Source: Platerodrilus igneus
Lineage: Eukaryota; Arthropoda; Insecta; Coleoptera; Lycidae
DNA length: 64,000 nucleotides
NCBI GenBank assembly: GCA_036346225.1
Contig: JARFIW010001109.1
Coordinates: 2,030,501-2,094,500, forward strand
Direction of reading: 5' to 3'
The notes beneath the pieces are model-generated. The model searched no databases and had not been told where the DNA came from. It saw only the letters and a program-made list of their open reading frames with translations. The position numbers were made by a program, and so were the translations under genes. Below are positions 1 through 9,286 of the stretch, one piece after another; position 1 is the stretch's first letter, and each line of letters begins with the position of its first letter.

Positions 1-135
1 ACACTATTACTATATTCAAAACACCTAAAACTGTTACCGAAATCAAACGTTTAATTGGAATGATTAGCTATTATCACATCTTTTTACCCAATCTTTCAAC
101 TATATCTGCACCAATTACCGCTTTAATTAAAATAA
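1..135 (+). pseudogene. Outer gypsy element B: reverse transcriptase thumb/connection fragment
   Basis: Reading frame 3 is open from the window edge to base 135. It encodes the stretch of a Ty3/gypsy pol that follows the RT palm, with the family hallmark F-K-T-P-K, then an L-I-G-M-x-S-Y-Y block and a PNLSTISAPIT block. The frame breaks where element A begins and resumes at 7535, where the next residues expected in this protein (lysine-rich, then T-I-E-W-N-L-E-S-Q-Q-A-F) appear in a compatible frame. The two pieces are therefore one pol gene split by the insertion. The upstream part of element B (gag, protease, RT palm) lies outside the window. Confidence 0.85.
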
Positions 136-659
136 TGTAACGGGCTACTACTACCGCGTTTCTTTAATTTAAAACAAGTAATAATAATGGTCTTTATTAC
201 TCACTGTTCACAAGTCTAATTAACAGTATATGCCTTATTTATAGATGTTTTCAGTCCACTTAACAATGAAGCACTATTACACTAACGAATTTACAAGCAC
301 TAATATCTTCTTAAACTAACTTCTTTACCCTAGGTCCAATAACCACACTAACACAACTATTTGTTTATACACTTCTATTTATTTATGTATACTGCAAGCT
401 GCATGCACGTTAGACACAGCATATCATTTATGTATATATTCTAAAAACTCAACTACGTTTACTTTACAACGATATAATTTATATTAGACATTCAAGAATA
501 GACTAACTCTTACATTCATAAGCGGCCTTATATATACCCTGCATTAAGATATGACTCATTATCTAGAACTTTGTAGAAGGATTCTCGAATGCTGAAGAAT
601 ACGCTGTGCCCCGGGCGTTTGTATGTTTGACGGGTTGCCTAATAGTGGATCGCAACACT
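136..659 (-). repeat. 3' LTR of gypsy element A
   Basis: This is a direct repeat of 7011-7534 with the same length and one visible difference (C here at the position that is T in the other copy, in the ACTAA(C/T)GAATTT context). In element orientation it starts AGTGTTGC and ends CCGTTACA. On the minus strand it directly follows a purine-rich tract. Confidence 0.92.
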
Positions 660-671
660 GCCCCTCTTTAA
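660..671 (-). other. Polypurine tract of element A
   Basis: On the minus strand the run AAAGAGGGGC directly precedes the 3' LTR. This is the expected position and composition for the plus-strand primer of an LTR retrotransposon. Confidence 0.7.
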
Positions 672-774
672 AACCGTTACGTCTCGTAACTGTAAATCCA
701 TCTTGACGCCAATTCGATGACTGGTGACGGTATCGGCAGCTATCTCCTCTGGTGCATCCACCGCGTCGTTGGAA

Positions 775-1434
775 TTAACAGTCAACACTCTTTTCATGGT
801 CTTGGTAGGCAACCGGTTGATAACAACAAACAAGAACCTGGACGTTGGTTCCCTGGAAAACTACTTCTAGCATATTTCGGACTATCCTCCAATCCAAGCG
901 ATCCAGTCCACAGCCCAGCTTGGGCACCGCTAGTCTCGTTACTCCATTTTCCATCATCTGCGCCTTAAGATTTAGCAAAGCCTCCCATAGATGTCCATAA
1001 CTAGGTCTCTGCCATGAAGAATTTTTGGTGACCAGATAGTAAACATAACGATTTTTATCCTGAAGAACCAAAGCCTTTCCTACAGTTGACTGCTGTTGTA
1101 CTAATTCATCCACGCATCCAAACTTTTTCTTGAAAACAACAGCTATTCCCCTTGACATTGCCAAATCTTGAGCTACGCAATGTGCAAGGGAATACTCTTC
1201 TGGTGCTCTAAACAGATCTTGCTGTTTTTCAACAACAAAGCCAAATCTCGCTTTAGCGGAACCACCATACGCCGCCATAAAGCTCTCAAAATCTGCATTT
1301 GGTTCATGATTAATAACTTGCCGAACACCATTATCATTATTTGAGTCTTCCTGGTTGTTGCCAGTGTAGGGTGTTAAACGGTCAAAGTGTACCACTTTCG
1401 GTTTACCACGAGGGGATCTTCTGATCCGGTACAC
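775..1434 (-). CDS. TARG1/OARD1-like macrodomain (complete copy) joined to an integrase C-terminal tail
   Basis: This open frame of 219 codons starts within the integrase C-terminal module (residues 1-25, up to the H-F-D-R-L-T-P-Y motif), passes through an acidic, Asn-rich linker, and then encodes a macrodomain from about residue 62 to 200. Diagnostic features of the TARG1/OARD1 (C6orf130) type are the S-L-A-H-C start, an R-G-I-A-V-V-F-K-K-K-F-G ligand loop, Y-Y-L-V-T-K, and P-K-L-G-C-G-L-D-R-L-D-W. The Lys of V-T-K and the Asp of G-L-D-R align with Lys84 and Asp125, the catalytic pair known for human TARG1, which removes ADP-ribose from acidic residues. An ATG at 1278 just ahead of the domain would give a stand-alone protein of 167 residues, close to TARG1 (152). 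The frame stops at 775, 115 bases before the 3' LTR. Activity is inference from retained residues. Confidence 0.85.
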   Translation of the reverse strand: MYRIRRSPRGKPKVVHFDRLTPYTGNNQEDSNNDNGVRQVINHEPNADFESFMAAYGGSAKARFGFVVEKQQDLFRAPEEYSLAHCVAQDLAMSRGIAVVFKKKFGCVDELVQQQSTVGKALVLQDKNRYVYYLVTKNSSWQRPSYGHLWEALLNLKAQMMENGVTRLAVPKLGCGLDRLDWRIVRNMLEVVFQGTNVQVLVCCYQPVAYQDHEKSVDC

Positions 1435-1454
1435 TACATCATTAATCCTTTTTA
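907..1454 (-). repeat. Direct duplication, copy 1 (intact macrodomain)
   Basis: The sequence 907-1454 is repeated, with scattered substitutions, at 1722-2268. The duplicated unit runs from inside the integrase C-terminal module through two thirds of the macrodomain. This copy keeps the CAG codon that is TAG in the other copy, and it alone continues into the end of the macrodomain. Confidence 0.9.
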
Positions 1455-1721
1455 TATTTCAAGTTTTATATTTTTCATTCTGTTTCGGAACTTATATGTC
1501 CTGAGACCCCGCACATCCATTGCTTAACGACTTCTCGTCTGCTACTTCGCGATTTCGCGACTCAGCAACGTTGGGACTCTGCGAGTGTGCAGCTCCACCA
1601 CCTTTCTATTCTGCGACTCCGTGTCTCTTGGACTTCGCGATTTTGCAATTCCACAACTGAGGGACTCTGAATACCTGCAGCTTCGCCACTCTTCTCGGCT
1701 GTAGCTTTACTACCTTTCTAC
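1455..1721. other. Spacer between the duplicated macrodomain segments
   Basis: About 265 bases with no open frame separate the two copies. On the plus strand they contain a loose repetition of short units such as GACTCTGCGA, GCGACTCCGTG, GCGATTTCGCGAC and TTCGCGATTTTGC, so it looks like a degenerate minisatellite of 12-18 bases. The origin is unknown. Confidence 0.5.
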
Positions 1722-2268
1722 TCCACAGTCTAGTTTGGGCATCGCTAGTCTCGTTACTTCATTTTCATTATCTGAGTTTTAACATTGAGTAAAGCCTCCC
1801 ATAGATGTCCATAACTAGGTCTCTACCATGAAAAATTTTTGGTGACCAGATAGTAAACATAACGATTTTTATCCTGAAGAACCAAAGATTTTCCTACAGT
1901 TGGCTGCTGTTGTACTAATTCATCCACACATCCAAACTTTTTCTTGAAAACAACAGCTATTCCCCTTGACATTGCCAAATCTTGAGCTACGCAATGTGCA
2001 AGGGAATACTCTTCTGGTGCTCTAAACAGATCTTGCTGTTTTTCAACAACAAAGCCAAATCTCGCTTTAGCGGAACCACCATACGCCGCCATAAAGCTCT
2101 CAAAATCTGCATTTGGTTCATGATTAATAACTTGCCGAACACCATTATCATTATTTGAGTCTTCCTGGTTGTTGCCAGTGTAGGGTGTTAAACGGTCAAA
2201 GTGTACCACTTTCGGTTTACCACGAGGGGATCTTCTGATCCGGTACACTACATCATTAATCCTTTTTA
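1722..2268 (-). repeat. Direct duplication, copy 2 (disabled macrodomain)
   Basis: This is the partner of 907-1454. It is the copy continuous with the integrase gene. Its macrodomain is truncated by a C-to-T change (CAG to TAG) at about 1823, after the V-T-K catalytic lysine motif. Further drift and stops follow downstream of that codon. Confidence 0.9.
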
Positions 2269-2943
2269 ACACTTCGTACGGCCCTTCCCATTGTCTTTGT
2301 AGTTTTGGCGACAATCCACGTTTTCTTTGTGGATTGTACAACCACACTAAATCTCCAGGTTGATAACCACCTTCTTGTGCTCTCGTGTCATATTGTGATT
2401 TCATTCGATCGCTTGCTGCCTGTATATTCTTTCGGACGTTTTCGTGAATACTATTTGATCTTTCACGAAGCTTACTAACGTAATCTTCACCGGCGATCTC
2501 TTCTCCAGGTTTAAATCCAAACTGAAGATCACATGGTAGCCGCAATTCACGTCCTAGCATTACGCAAGCGGGCGAGTATCCTGTGCTGTCATGTACCGAA
2601 GATCGGTACGCCAGTAGGAACAAATGTAGATATTGGTCCCAGTCCCGTTGATGTTCAGAGACAACTTTGGCCAGGTACTTTCCTAACGTTCTGTTCATTC
2701 TTTCAACCATTCCATCCGATTGAGGATGAAGTGGCGTGGTTCTAGTTTTCCTGATTCCAAGATGCTTGCAGACGTTTTGAAACAACGCTGATTCGAAGTT
2801 CCGACCTTGATCGGAGTGTAATTCCAACGGAACTCCAAAGCGACAAAACAACTCCTGACTAGTACACCTGCAACCGTCTCGGCTTCTTGGTTAGGTATAG
2901 CATATGCCTCCGGCCATTTGGTAAAATAATCCATTGCAACCAA
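1823..2943 (-). pseudogene. Element A integrase core and C-terminal module fused in frame to a truncated macrodomain
   Basis: The piece from 2943 to about 2860 encodes the start of the integrase core (V-A-M-D-Y-F-T-K-W-P-E-A). One frameshift later, the frame from 2851 to 1823 (342 codons) continues with the second Asp (H-S-D-Q-G-R-N-F), the Glu in H-P-Q-S-D-G-M-V-E-R, and the GPY/F-type C-terminal module (W-E-G-P-Y-E-V). It then runs without interruption through a linker of about 50 residues into the first part of a TARG1-like macrodomain, ending at a nonsense codon after Y-L-V-T-K-N-F-S-W. The in-frame fusion shows that the macrodomain belongs to the pol polyprotein of this element and is not a neighbouring gene. 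Confidence 0.88.
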
Positions 2944-4238
2944 GATGTATTTATTCCTTTCTCTGATTCAGGAAACGGACCAGCTATATCAATGGCTACC
3001 CTCTCAAAAGGATTCCCCACGTTGTACTGTTTCATTGGGGCTTTCCGTTTTGTGACCGGGCCATTTGCAGAGGCACACAATTCACATTTCCGGCACCACT
3101 TCTTCACATCTTCTTTGCAGTTCACCCAATAGAATCTTTCTCTCACTCTTTCGAGAGTTCTTTTCACGCCAAAGTGCCCTCCGGAAATACCGTCGTGCAA
3201 GTGCTGCAACACTTCCGGCACTCTGCTTCTCGGCACTATCATTTGAAGTCTCTCAGTGCCATCTTCAAGTTCCAGGCGTCGTTTCAAGATTCTATTTTCC
3301 ATCATCAAGGAGTCCCACTGTGCCCAGTATGCCTTCAGGCTCCTACTTAAAATACTAATTTCTTCCCAAGCTGGTCGTTGTCCTCTATTTTTCCACTCAA
3401 TAATTCGTCCCAATTCGGCGTCATTCTCCTGGTCTTCTCGCATTCTTTCGGGTTGCCAAGTATCATCGGTTACCGTCATTCTATGGATGACACTTATTTT
3501 CTCTTCCATCTTGGAGCAATGATTGCAGTCCACCGGACAAGGTCTCCTTGATAGAGCGTCAGCATTCCGATGGCTAGTTCCTACACGATGTTCTGTATCA
3601 AAGTCATATTCCTGCAGCCGCTCTATCCACCTTGCCACTTGCCCTTCAGGATTTTGAAACTGCAATAACCATTTCAGTGCAGCATGGTCTGTTCTCAACA
3701 GGAATTTACGGCCGTATAAGTACTTATAAAAGTGCTCTACGGATTTGACGACGGCCAACAGCTCCATTCTTGTCACACAATAGTTCCTTTCTGGCCGCGA
3801 CAAGACCTTGCTGAAATACCCAATAACTTTTTCTTGTCCGTCCTGCACTTGAGAAGGAACGCCTCCTATAGCTGTGTTACTGGCATCGGTATCCAACACA
3901 AATTTCACCTCCATCCGTGGATAACTCAAAATTGGTGCTGTAACCAGTAGCCGTTTCAGTTGTTCAAATGCACTGTGACAGTCGTCATTCCAATCATATT
4001 CTTGTCCATCTTCGGTTAATTTCGTTAACGGTTTGGCAATGTTTGCAAACCCAAGTATAAAACGTCGGTAATATGTGCACAATCCTAGAAAACTGCGTAG
4101 TTGGTGTATATCTGCTGGTGTAGGCCACTCTTGTACCGTTTTTATTTTGTCAGGGTCAGCTTTTATTCCGGTCTCTGAAACGACATGTCCTAGGTATTTC
4201 ACCTCTTTTCCAAATAGGTGACATTTCTTGGGGCTCAA
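2859..4238 (-). pseudogene. Element A pol: RT thumb, RNase H and integrase zinc-binding domain
   Basis: The frame holds 459 codons. Its start encodes the RT connection (S-P-K-K-C-H-L-F, then the Y-L-G-H motif). RNase H follows, with L-D-T-D-A-S as its first catalytic Asp motif, R-M-E-L-L-A-V-V, and R-T-D-H-A-A-L. Next come A-D-A-L-S-R-R and a spacer. The integrase HHCC domain follows (H-L-H-D-G-I-S-G-G-H-F-G, later C-R-K-C-E-L-C), then the first core Asp in V-A-I-D-I-A-G-P-F-P. The frame is lost near 2950 by a single-base shift and continues in another frame. Confidence 0.9.
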
Positions 4239-5095
4239 TGTAAGGTTTGCCCGCGTAATCTTTGGAATATCTCCTCTAGGTTCTTAAGGTGTTCTTCAAA
4301 AGACCGGCCTAACACTATCACGTCGTCCAGGTATACCAGACAAGTCTTCCAAGACAGTCCACGCAGTATCGACTCCATCAATCGTTCAAAAGTAGCAGGA
4401 GCATTACATAATCCAAATGGCATGACCTTGAACTGCCATAATCCAGTTCCAATTGTAAAGGCAGTCTTTTCTTTATCGTTTGGCTCCAAGCCTACCTGCC
4501 AGTATCCGCTTTTCAAGTCCAAGGTCGAAAACCATTTAGATCCGGAAAGAGTATCTAAGGTGTCATCAATTCTGGGCAAAGGATAGCTGTCTTTCTTTGT
4601 TACATTGTTAAGCCGCCGGTAGTCTACACAAAACCTTGTCGACCCGTCCTTTTCTTGACAAGCACTACCGGGGATGCCCATGGACTATTCGAGGGTTCAA
4701 TCACTCCCTGTTCTTCCATATCGGTGATAATTTGCTCAGCTTCCTTACGTTTTGCCAAAGGAAGCCGCCTGGGTGTTGTCTTATCGGTTGCGCATCTCCA
4801 GTATTGATCTTGTGTTGCACAACATTCGTCCTTCCTTCTCACTATCATCCAGTGCAAACACACCTCGATATCGTCCGACCAGTTCTTTTACCTTGCCCAG
4901 TTGGTCGCCATTTAATCCTTGACACGAGGGTATCAACATATCCAGCAATTTCTGTGAGTAACCGTTGGTTGGTTTATTTTTCGTGTCGTCCATACAACGT
5001 TTAATATGACATACTGGAATGCAACTTCCCACAATCATGCCTTTCTTCAGGGTCACTGTATGAGGGTTAATGTTCAGCACCCTTACTGGTACCAT
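4235..5095 (-). pseudogene. Element A pol: reverse transcriptase palm, in three frames
   Basis: Overlapping open frames at 5095-4781, 4863-4624 and 4681-4235 together cover the protease-RT linker and the RT palm/fingers. The usual gypsy landmarks are present: [21 protein letters not shown], the L-D-L-K-S-G-Y-W-Q motif, [12 protein letters not shown] and the active-site Y-L-D-D. Frame changes fall near 4845, 4775, 4655 and 4245. At 4655 the shift is one missing A in a run of As. Confidence 0.88.
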
Positions 5096-5124
5096 ATTTC
5101 GAGACTTTACCAGCGTTCTTCCAA

Positions 5125-5637
5125 TCAGAAGTCCTCCTGACCCATTCCCGATTCAGTTGCTTCCATCATGCATACTTGTCCTTCCCGGAGCGTACCATCC
5201 GGGCGTCCCATTACTATCATTTCCGCCTTCTCGGGTATTTTCATATCGCAAATCATTCGTACTTGCATCGTCTGGTTACTCCTACCTTGAAATGGAATCT
5301 CATCATCATCTATCCGAAGCACATTTTCTTTCATGTTTACATGAAACCCATATTCTCTCATGAGATCCATTCCCAAGATCACTTCTTCTGTAATTTCAGC
5401 CACCAACACTCGATGATTAATTAATTTGTCCCCAATTGTCAACATAACGGCAGTCTCTCCATGAGTACCAATCTTCTCACCATTTGCCGTTCGGAGACAC
5501 ACCGATACAGGTAGCACTTTTCCACGACCAACCAAATCTGGTCTCACAATAGTTCTTGTCGCTCCTGTATCCACAAGTAATCGGACAACCCTACCATTAA
5601 TTCTACCATCGATATAAATGCTGTCCAGACTTTCCAC
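5125..5637 (-). CDS. Element A retroviral-type aspartic protease
   Basis: The frame holds 170 codons. The catalytic motif L-L-V-D-T-G-A-T-R-T-I-V lies near residue 20. The flap region and the I-L-G-M-D-L-M motif (near residue 90) are typical of gypsy proteases that act as dimers. The frame overlaps the end of the zinc-knuckle frame by 35 bases. A single-base shift near 5135 separates it from the protease-RT linker. This could be a programmed gag-pol junction or simple decay; the sequence alone does not decide. Confidence 0.85.
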   Translation of the reverse strand: MESLDSIYIDGRINGRVVRLLVDTGATRTIVRPDLVGRGKVLPVSVCLRTANGEKIGTHGETAVMLTIGDKLINHRVLVAEITEEVILGMDLMREYGFHVNMKENVLRIDDDEIPFQGRSNQTMQVRMICDMKIPEKAEMIVMGRPDGTLREGQVCMMEATESGMGQEDF

Positions 5638-5980
5638 CGACGATGCAGCACGGATGATAATCTCCGGGCACTACGCTGTGCTGTCGAAGTTCGCCCCTTA
5701 CATGGACCAGCTTTGGCACAACCGGTTGTTTCTTTGGTTGAGTACAGCGTCTCTGCATATGGCCAACTTCACCGCAGCTCCAGCATCGTAGACGCCATCT
5801 CCGCGGTCGTAGTCTTTTCAGCCTTTCTGCCTTTCGCTTTTCAAACACACGGTTGATTATTTCATCTATGCTGTTCTGAGCTTGATCAGGTTCCTCTAAA
5901 GCAGACCGGTGACCCATCCTGTGTGATGTCTGCTTAGCTGCTTCAAATTCAAGCGCATGAGCCAGCGCGTCATCTAACAT
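5603..5980 (-). CDS. Element A gag C-terminus with CCHC zinc knuckle (nucleocapsid)
   Basis: The frame holds 125 codons, with a basic stretch (E-K-R-K-A-E-R-L-K-R-L-R-P-R-R) followed by one CCHC knuckle, C-W-S-C-G-E-V-G-H-M-Q-R-R-C, the nucleic-acid-binding element of retroelement nucleocapsids. It is connected to the upstream gag frame by a single-base shift near 5988. Confidence 0.85.
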   Translation of the reverse strand: MLDDALAHALEFEAAKQTSHRMGHRSALEEPDQAQNSIDEIINRVFEKRKAERLKRLRPRRWRLRCWSCGEVGHMQRRCTQPKKQPVVPKLVHVRGELRQHSVVPGDYHPCCIVGGKSGQHLYRW

Positions 5981-5984
5981 TTTG

Positions 5985-6941
5985 GCCGTGCTAATCTTAG
6001 CGCTTGCTGTATTTCGCCATCTTTAACGCCATCCACAAATGTTTGTACAGCCAGTTGTTCGAGGAAACTATCTGGTGCCGTTGGATATGCCAATCTAACT
6101 AATCTGGCGATGTCAGCTTCGAATTCTTGCAGGCTTTCACTTGTCTTTGCGAGCGGTTCTTAATTTGTGCGTGGTAAACCTGTTGAAGGTGGGCATCTCC
6201 ATATCTCATCTCAAGCTTTGATGTTAAGAGGCCGTAATCATTCTGCTGGTGATCGGGAATTGTTTGTAAGATGTTAAGAGCCTCCCCCCGTAGGGCCACT
6301 ATTAAGGAGATAGCCTTCTCTGTGTTGCACCAACCGTTGGCTATTGCAGCAGCTTCAAATTGTTTCAAATATGTGGGCCAGGGTGTTTTGCCATCGAATG
6401 TGGGTGGTTTCACTTTAAATTTAGACGGTATGGACTCGCTTCTTTCCATGGTTCTTATTTCTGGAATGTTCTGATTAACAACTTGGCTTGGTAATTCAAG
6501 TGGCCGCGTTGTTAGTGAAATCACCTGTTCTTGCAGCCTCATCATATCTTCTTCCATTTTTACCAATTTACAGTCCAACTTTTGCTCAACTGTTTTTACC
6601 TGTACAGTGACATCTTCTTTCAATGCAATGGAGCTTGCTATTAATCTTTGTTCTAACGTGGCCGTCTTTTCATTCAACTCTTCCATTTTCATCGCGTTTT
6701 CACTAAACTGTTCTTCTATTTTCTTAGCATTTTCAGTTAACCTTTCGGTAAGGTTTGATTCCAGTTCAACTGACCTCACTAAATTTTCACCGAGTGTCAC
6801 TTCCAGTTTAGCCGACCTCTCCTCCATTTTCTCAGCATTTTCGTTTAACTTTTCTTCTATACCGGATTTAAAATCCTTAAGGAAATTCATTAAACTTTCT
6901 GCCTCCATTTTACTTCGATTTCTTGTAACTGGCATATACAA
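5985..6941 (-). pseudogene. Element A gag, N-terminal coiled coil and capsid-like region
   Basis: The frame starts with ATG at 6941, only 69 bases inside the 5' LTR. Residues 10-150 are a long heptad-patterned, Glu/Lys-rich segment with recurring E-x-x-K-M-E-E and N-A-x-K-x-E-E units, predicting a coiled coil. A capsid-like part follows (K-P-P-T-F-D-G-K-T-P-W-P-T-Y-L-K-Q-F-E). The frame ends prematurely at 6099 after a one-base shift near 6140. The continuing frame reads on through E-F-E-A-D-I-A-R-L-V-R-L-A to about 5988. Confidence 0.85.
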
Positions 6942-6988
6942 ACTATTTAAATGTCTTTAGACTTGTGTTTTAAATTAATCACTATATA

Positions 6989-7009
6989 CCCCACAAATGC
7001 CTGACACCA
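6989..7009 (-). other. Primer-binding site of element A
   Basis: On the minus strand the sequence TGGTGTCAGGCATTTG starts one base after the end of the 5' LTR. TGG is the complement of the tRNA CCA tail and the position is canonical. The matching tRNA was not identified. Confidence 0.65.
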
Positions 7010-7010
7010 G

Positions 7011-7534
7011 TGTAACGGGCTACTACTACCGCGTTTCTTTAATTTAAAACAAGTAATAATAATGGTCTTTATTACTCACTGTTCACAAGTCTAATTAACA
7101 GTATATGCCTTATTTATAGATGTTTTCAGTCCACTTAACAATGAAGCACTATTACACTAATGAATTTACAAGCACTAATATCTTCTTAAACTAACTTCTT
7201 TACCCTAGGTCCAATAACCACACTAACACAACTATTTGTTTATACACTTCTATTTATTTATGTATACTGCAAGCTGCATGCACGTTAGACACAGCATATC
7301 ATTTATGTATATATTCTAAAAACTCAACTACGTTTACTTTACAACGATATAATTTATATTAGACATTCAAGAATAGACTAACTCTTACATTCATAAGCGG
7401 CCTTATATATACCCTGCATTAAGATATGACTCATTATCTAGAACTTTGTAGAAGGATTCTCGAATGCTGAAGAATACGCTGTGCCCCGGGCGTTTGTATG
7501 TTTGACGGGTTGCCTAATAGTGGATCGCAACACT
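7011..7534 (-). repeat. 5' LTR of gypsy element A
   Basis: This is the partner of 136-659, with equal length and one visible substitution. The element's promoter and RNA start should lie here; no convincing core motif was singled out. Confidence 0.92.
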
Positions 7535-9286
7535 AAAAAGAAGTCTCAAACTATCGAGTGGAATTTAGAATCTCAACAGGCTTTCGAACAAATTAAAACG
7601 TTAATCACTTCAGCACCTATCTTAATCTCGCCCAATTTCGATGAAAAATTTTATATACAAACCGATATCTCACTTACTGGTTTAGGTGCAATGTTGTTCC
7701 AGGTGAGCAATGGCTTAGAACATCCAATTGCTTAAGCAAGTCGTGCCTTAACTTCTGCTGAACAAAAATACTCAGCTACCGAACGAGAACTATTGGGAGT
7801 TATCCTTGGCATCGAGAAATTTAGAGGATATGTTGAAGGTACACATTTTACCGTAATTACTGATTGTGCAGCCCTCACTTGGCTAAATAACTTAAAACAA
7901 CCCGCAGGTCGTTTGACAAGATGGAACTTGCGTATCTCTCAATTCACCTTTGACGTTAGGCATAGGCCTGACAAATTAAATATCGTACCTGATGCCTTGT
8001 CTCGTGATTTCGTTTCTCTTAACCTTCCAAATCTAATTCCTGATACTTGGTATCTTAATATGATTAAAAAAGTTTCTGAAAATCCCGATAAATTTCATAC
8101 CTTTCGTGTAACCAACAATAGATTATATAAATTTGTATTCTTTTCACCTCACAAAATATCTAACATCCCTGAATGGAAACTTGTCGTCCCTACCGCTAAC
8201 CGCAGTGAAGTGCTTAAATTATGTCATGATGATCCCATAGCTGCCCATCTTGGTGTTACAAAAACTCTCGCTAATATATCTGAATTATATTATTGGCCCA
8301 CACTAAAACAATCCGTCTGTCGCTATATTAGAAACTGTAAAATTTGTGGTTCTCATAAGAGCTAACAAGAGGCTCACCCTGGCTTAATGGGTAACTTTAA
8401 ATGTGTATCTTATCCCTTTCAATTAATATCACTTGATTTATTAGGACCTCTCCCCCGATCGAAAAAAGGTAACCAATATCTTTTAGTTGTCACCGATTGG
8501 TTTTCTAAATTTGTTATGGTGCAACCCTTACGTAAAGCTACATCTGCTGCTATAATTAAATTTCTAGAGCAAAATGTATTTATTATCTTCGGTGTTCCTC
8601 AGATTATTCTTTGTGACAATGGGGCACAATTTATCTCTAAAGATTTTCAAAATTTCGTTAAGAGTTACAAAGTACAAAAAATTTGGTTTAACGCTAAATA
8701 CCATCCTCAAGTAAACCCCACCGAAAGAGTAAATAGAGTTTTAATTACCGCTATCTCTTCCTATATTGATTCAGACCATACTACATGGGATGAAAATATT
8801 TTTATAATTGCTCAAGCTTTACGCACATCTAAACACGAAGCAAACCAATTCACCCCGTCATTTCTTGTTTTTGGAAGATATACCCCAATCGATGGGAGTT
8901 ATTATGGTTTAGTTCCTGACGATACTAACGTAATTGAATTTGACGATAAAGTACACTGGGACAAAGACCAACAATCATTACCTTCTATCTTTAACGACGT
9001 TAGGAAAAATTTGTTAAAAGCTTACGAAAAAAGTAAGGACCACTATAACTTAAGTAAGCGAAATATTTCCTTCGCCTTGGGCGAACAAGTTTGGAAAAGG
9101 AATTATGTCTTATCGGATGCATCTAAGAAATTTTGTTCAAAATTGGCCCCTGAGTTCATTCTTTGTAAGGTCACCCGTGTAGTTAGTCCTATTATCTACG
9201 AATTTCAAGACGCTGAAGGAAAACGCCAGGGAAGGTGGCATATTAAAGACCTTAAGCCATTCTCTGCTGACCCAAATGCTAGTTAA
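7535..9286 (+). pseudogene. Outer gypsy element B: RNase H and integrase
   Basis: A single frame runs from 7535 to 9286 with two in-frame stop codons (TAA at 7733 and TAA at 8363) and no frameshift that I can see. RNase H is marked by Q-T-D-I-S-L-T-G-L-G-A-M, then S-A-T-E-R-E-L-L-G-V-I and V-I-T-D-C-A-A-L. The integrase has an HHCC domain (H-L-G-V-T-K-T-L ... C-K-I-C) and a core with D in I-S-L-D-L-L-G-P, D in L-C-D-N-G-A-Q-F and E in H-P-Q-V-N-P-T-E-R. The C-terminal module ends W-H-I-K-D-L-K-P-F just before the stop. Decay by nonsense only suggests an older but structurally intact copy that was then split by element A. Confidence 0.9.

Larger units (their letters stand above)
136..7534 (-). 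mobile_element. Gypsy (Ty3) LTR retrotransposon A, complete, carrying a macrodomain
   Basis: Two direct repeats of 524 bp (136-659 and 7011-7534) bound a 7.4-kb element whose coding strand is minus. Reading minus, the order is LTR, primer-binding site, coiled-coil gag with a CCHC knuckle, protease, RT, RNase H, integrase, macrodomain, polypurine tract, LTR. I see one base difference between the LTRs, so insertion was recent. The 4 bases flanking the element are ATAA on the left and AAAA on the right, an imperfect 4-bp target duplication that restores the frame of the interrupted host element. The coding region carries about ten single-base frameshifts, so this copy as printed cannot make an intact polyprotein. 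Confidence 0.93.
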
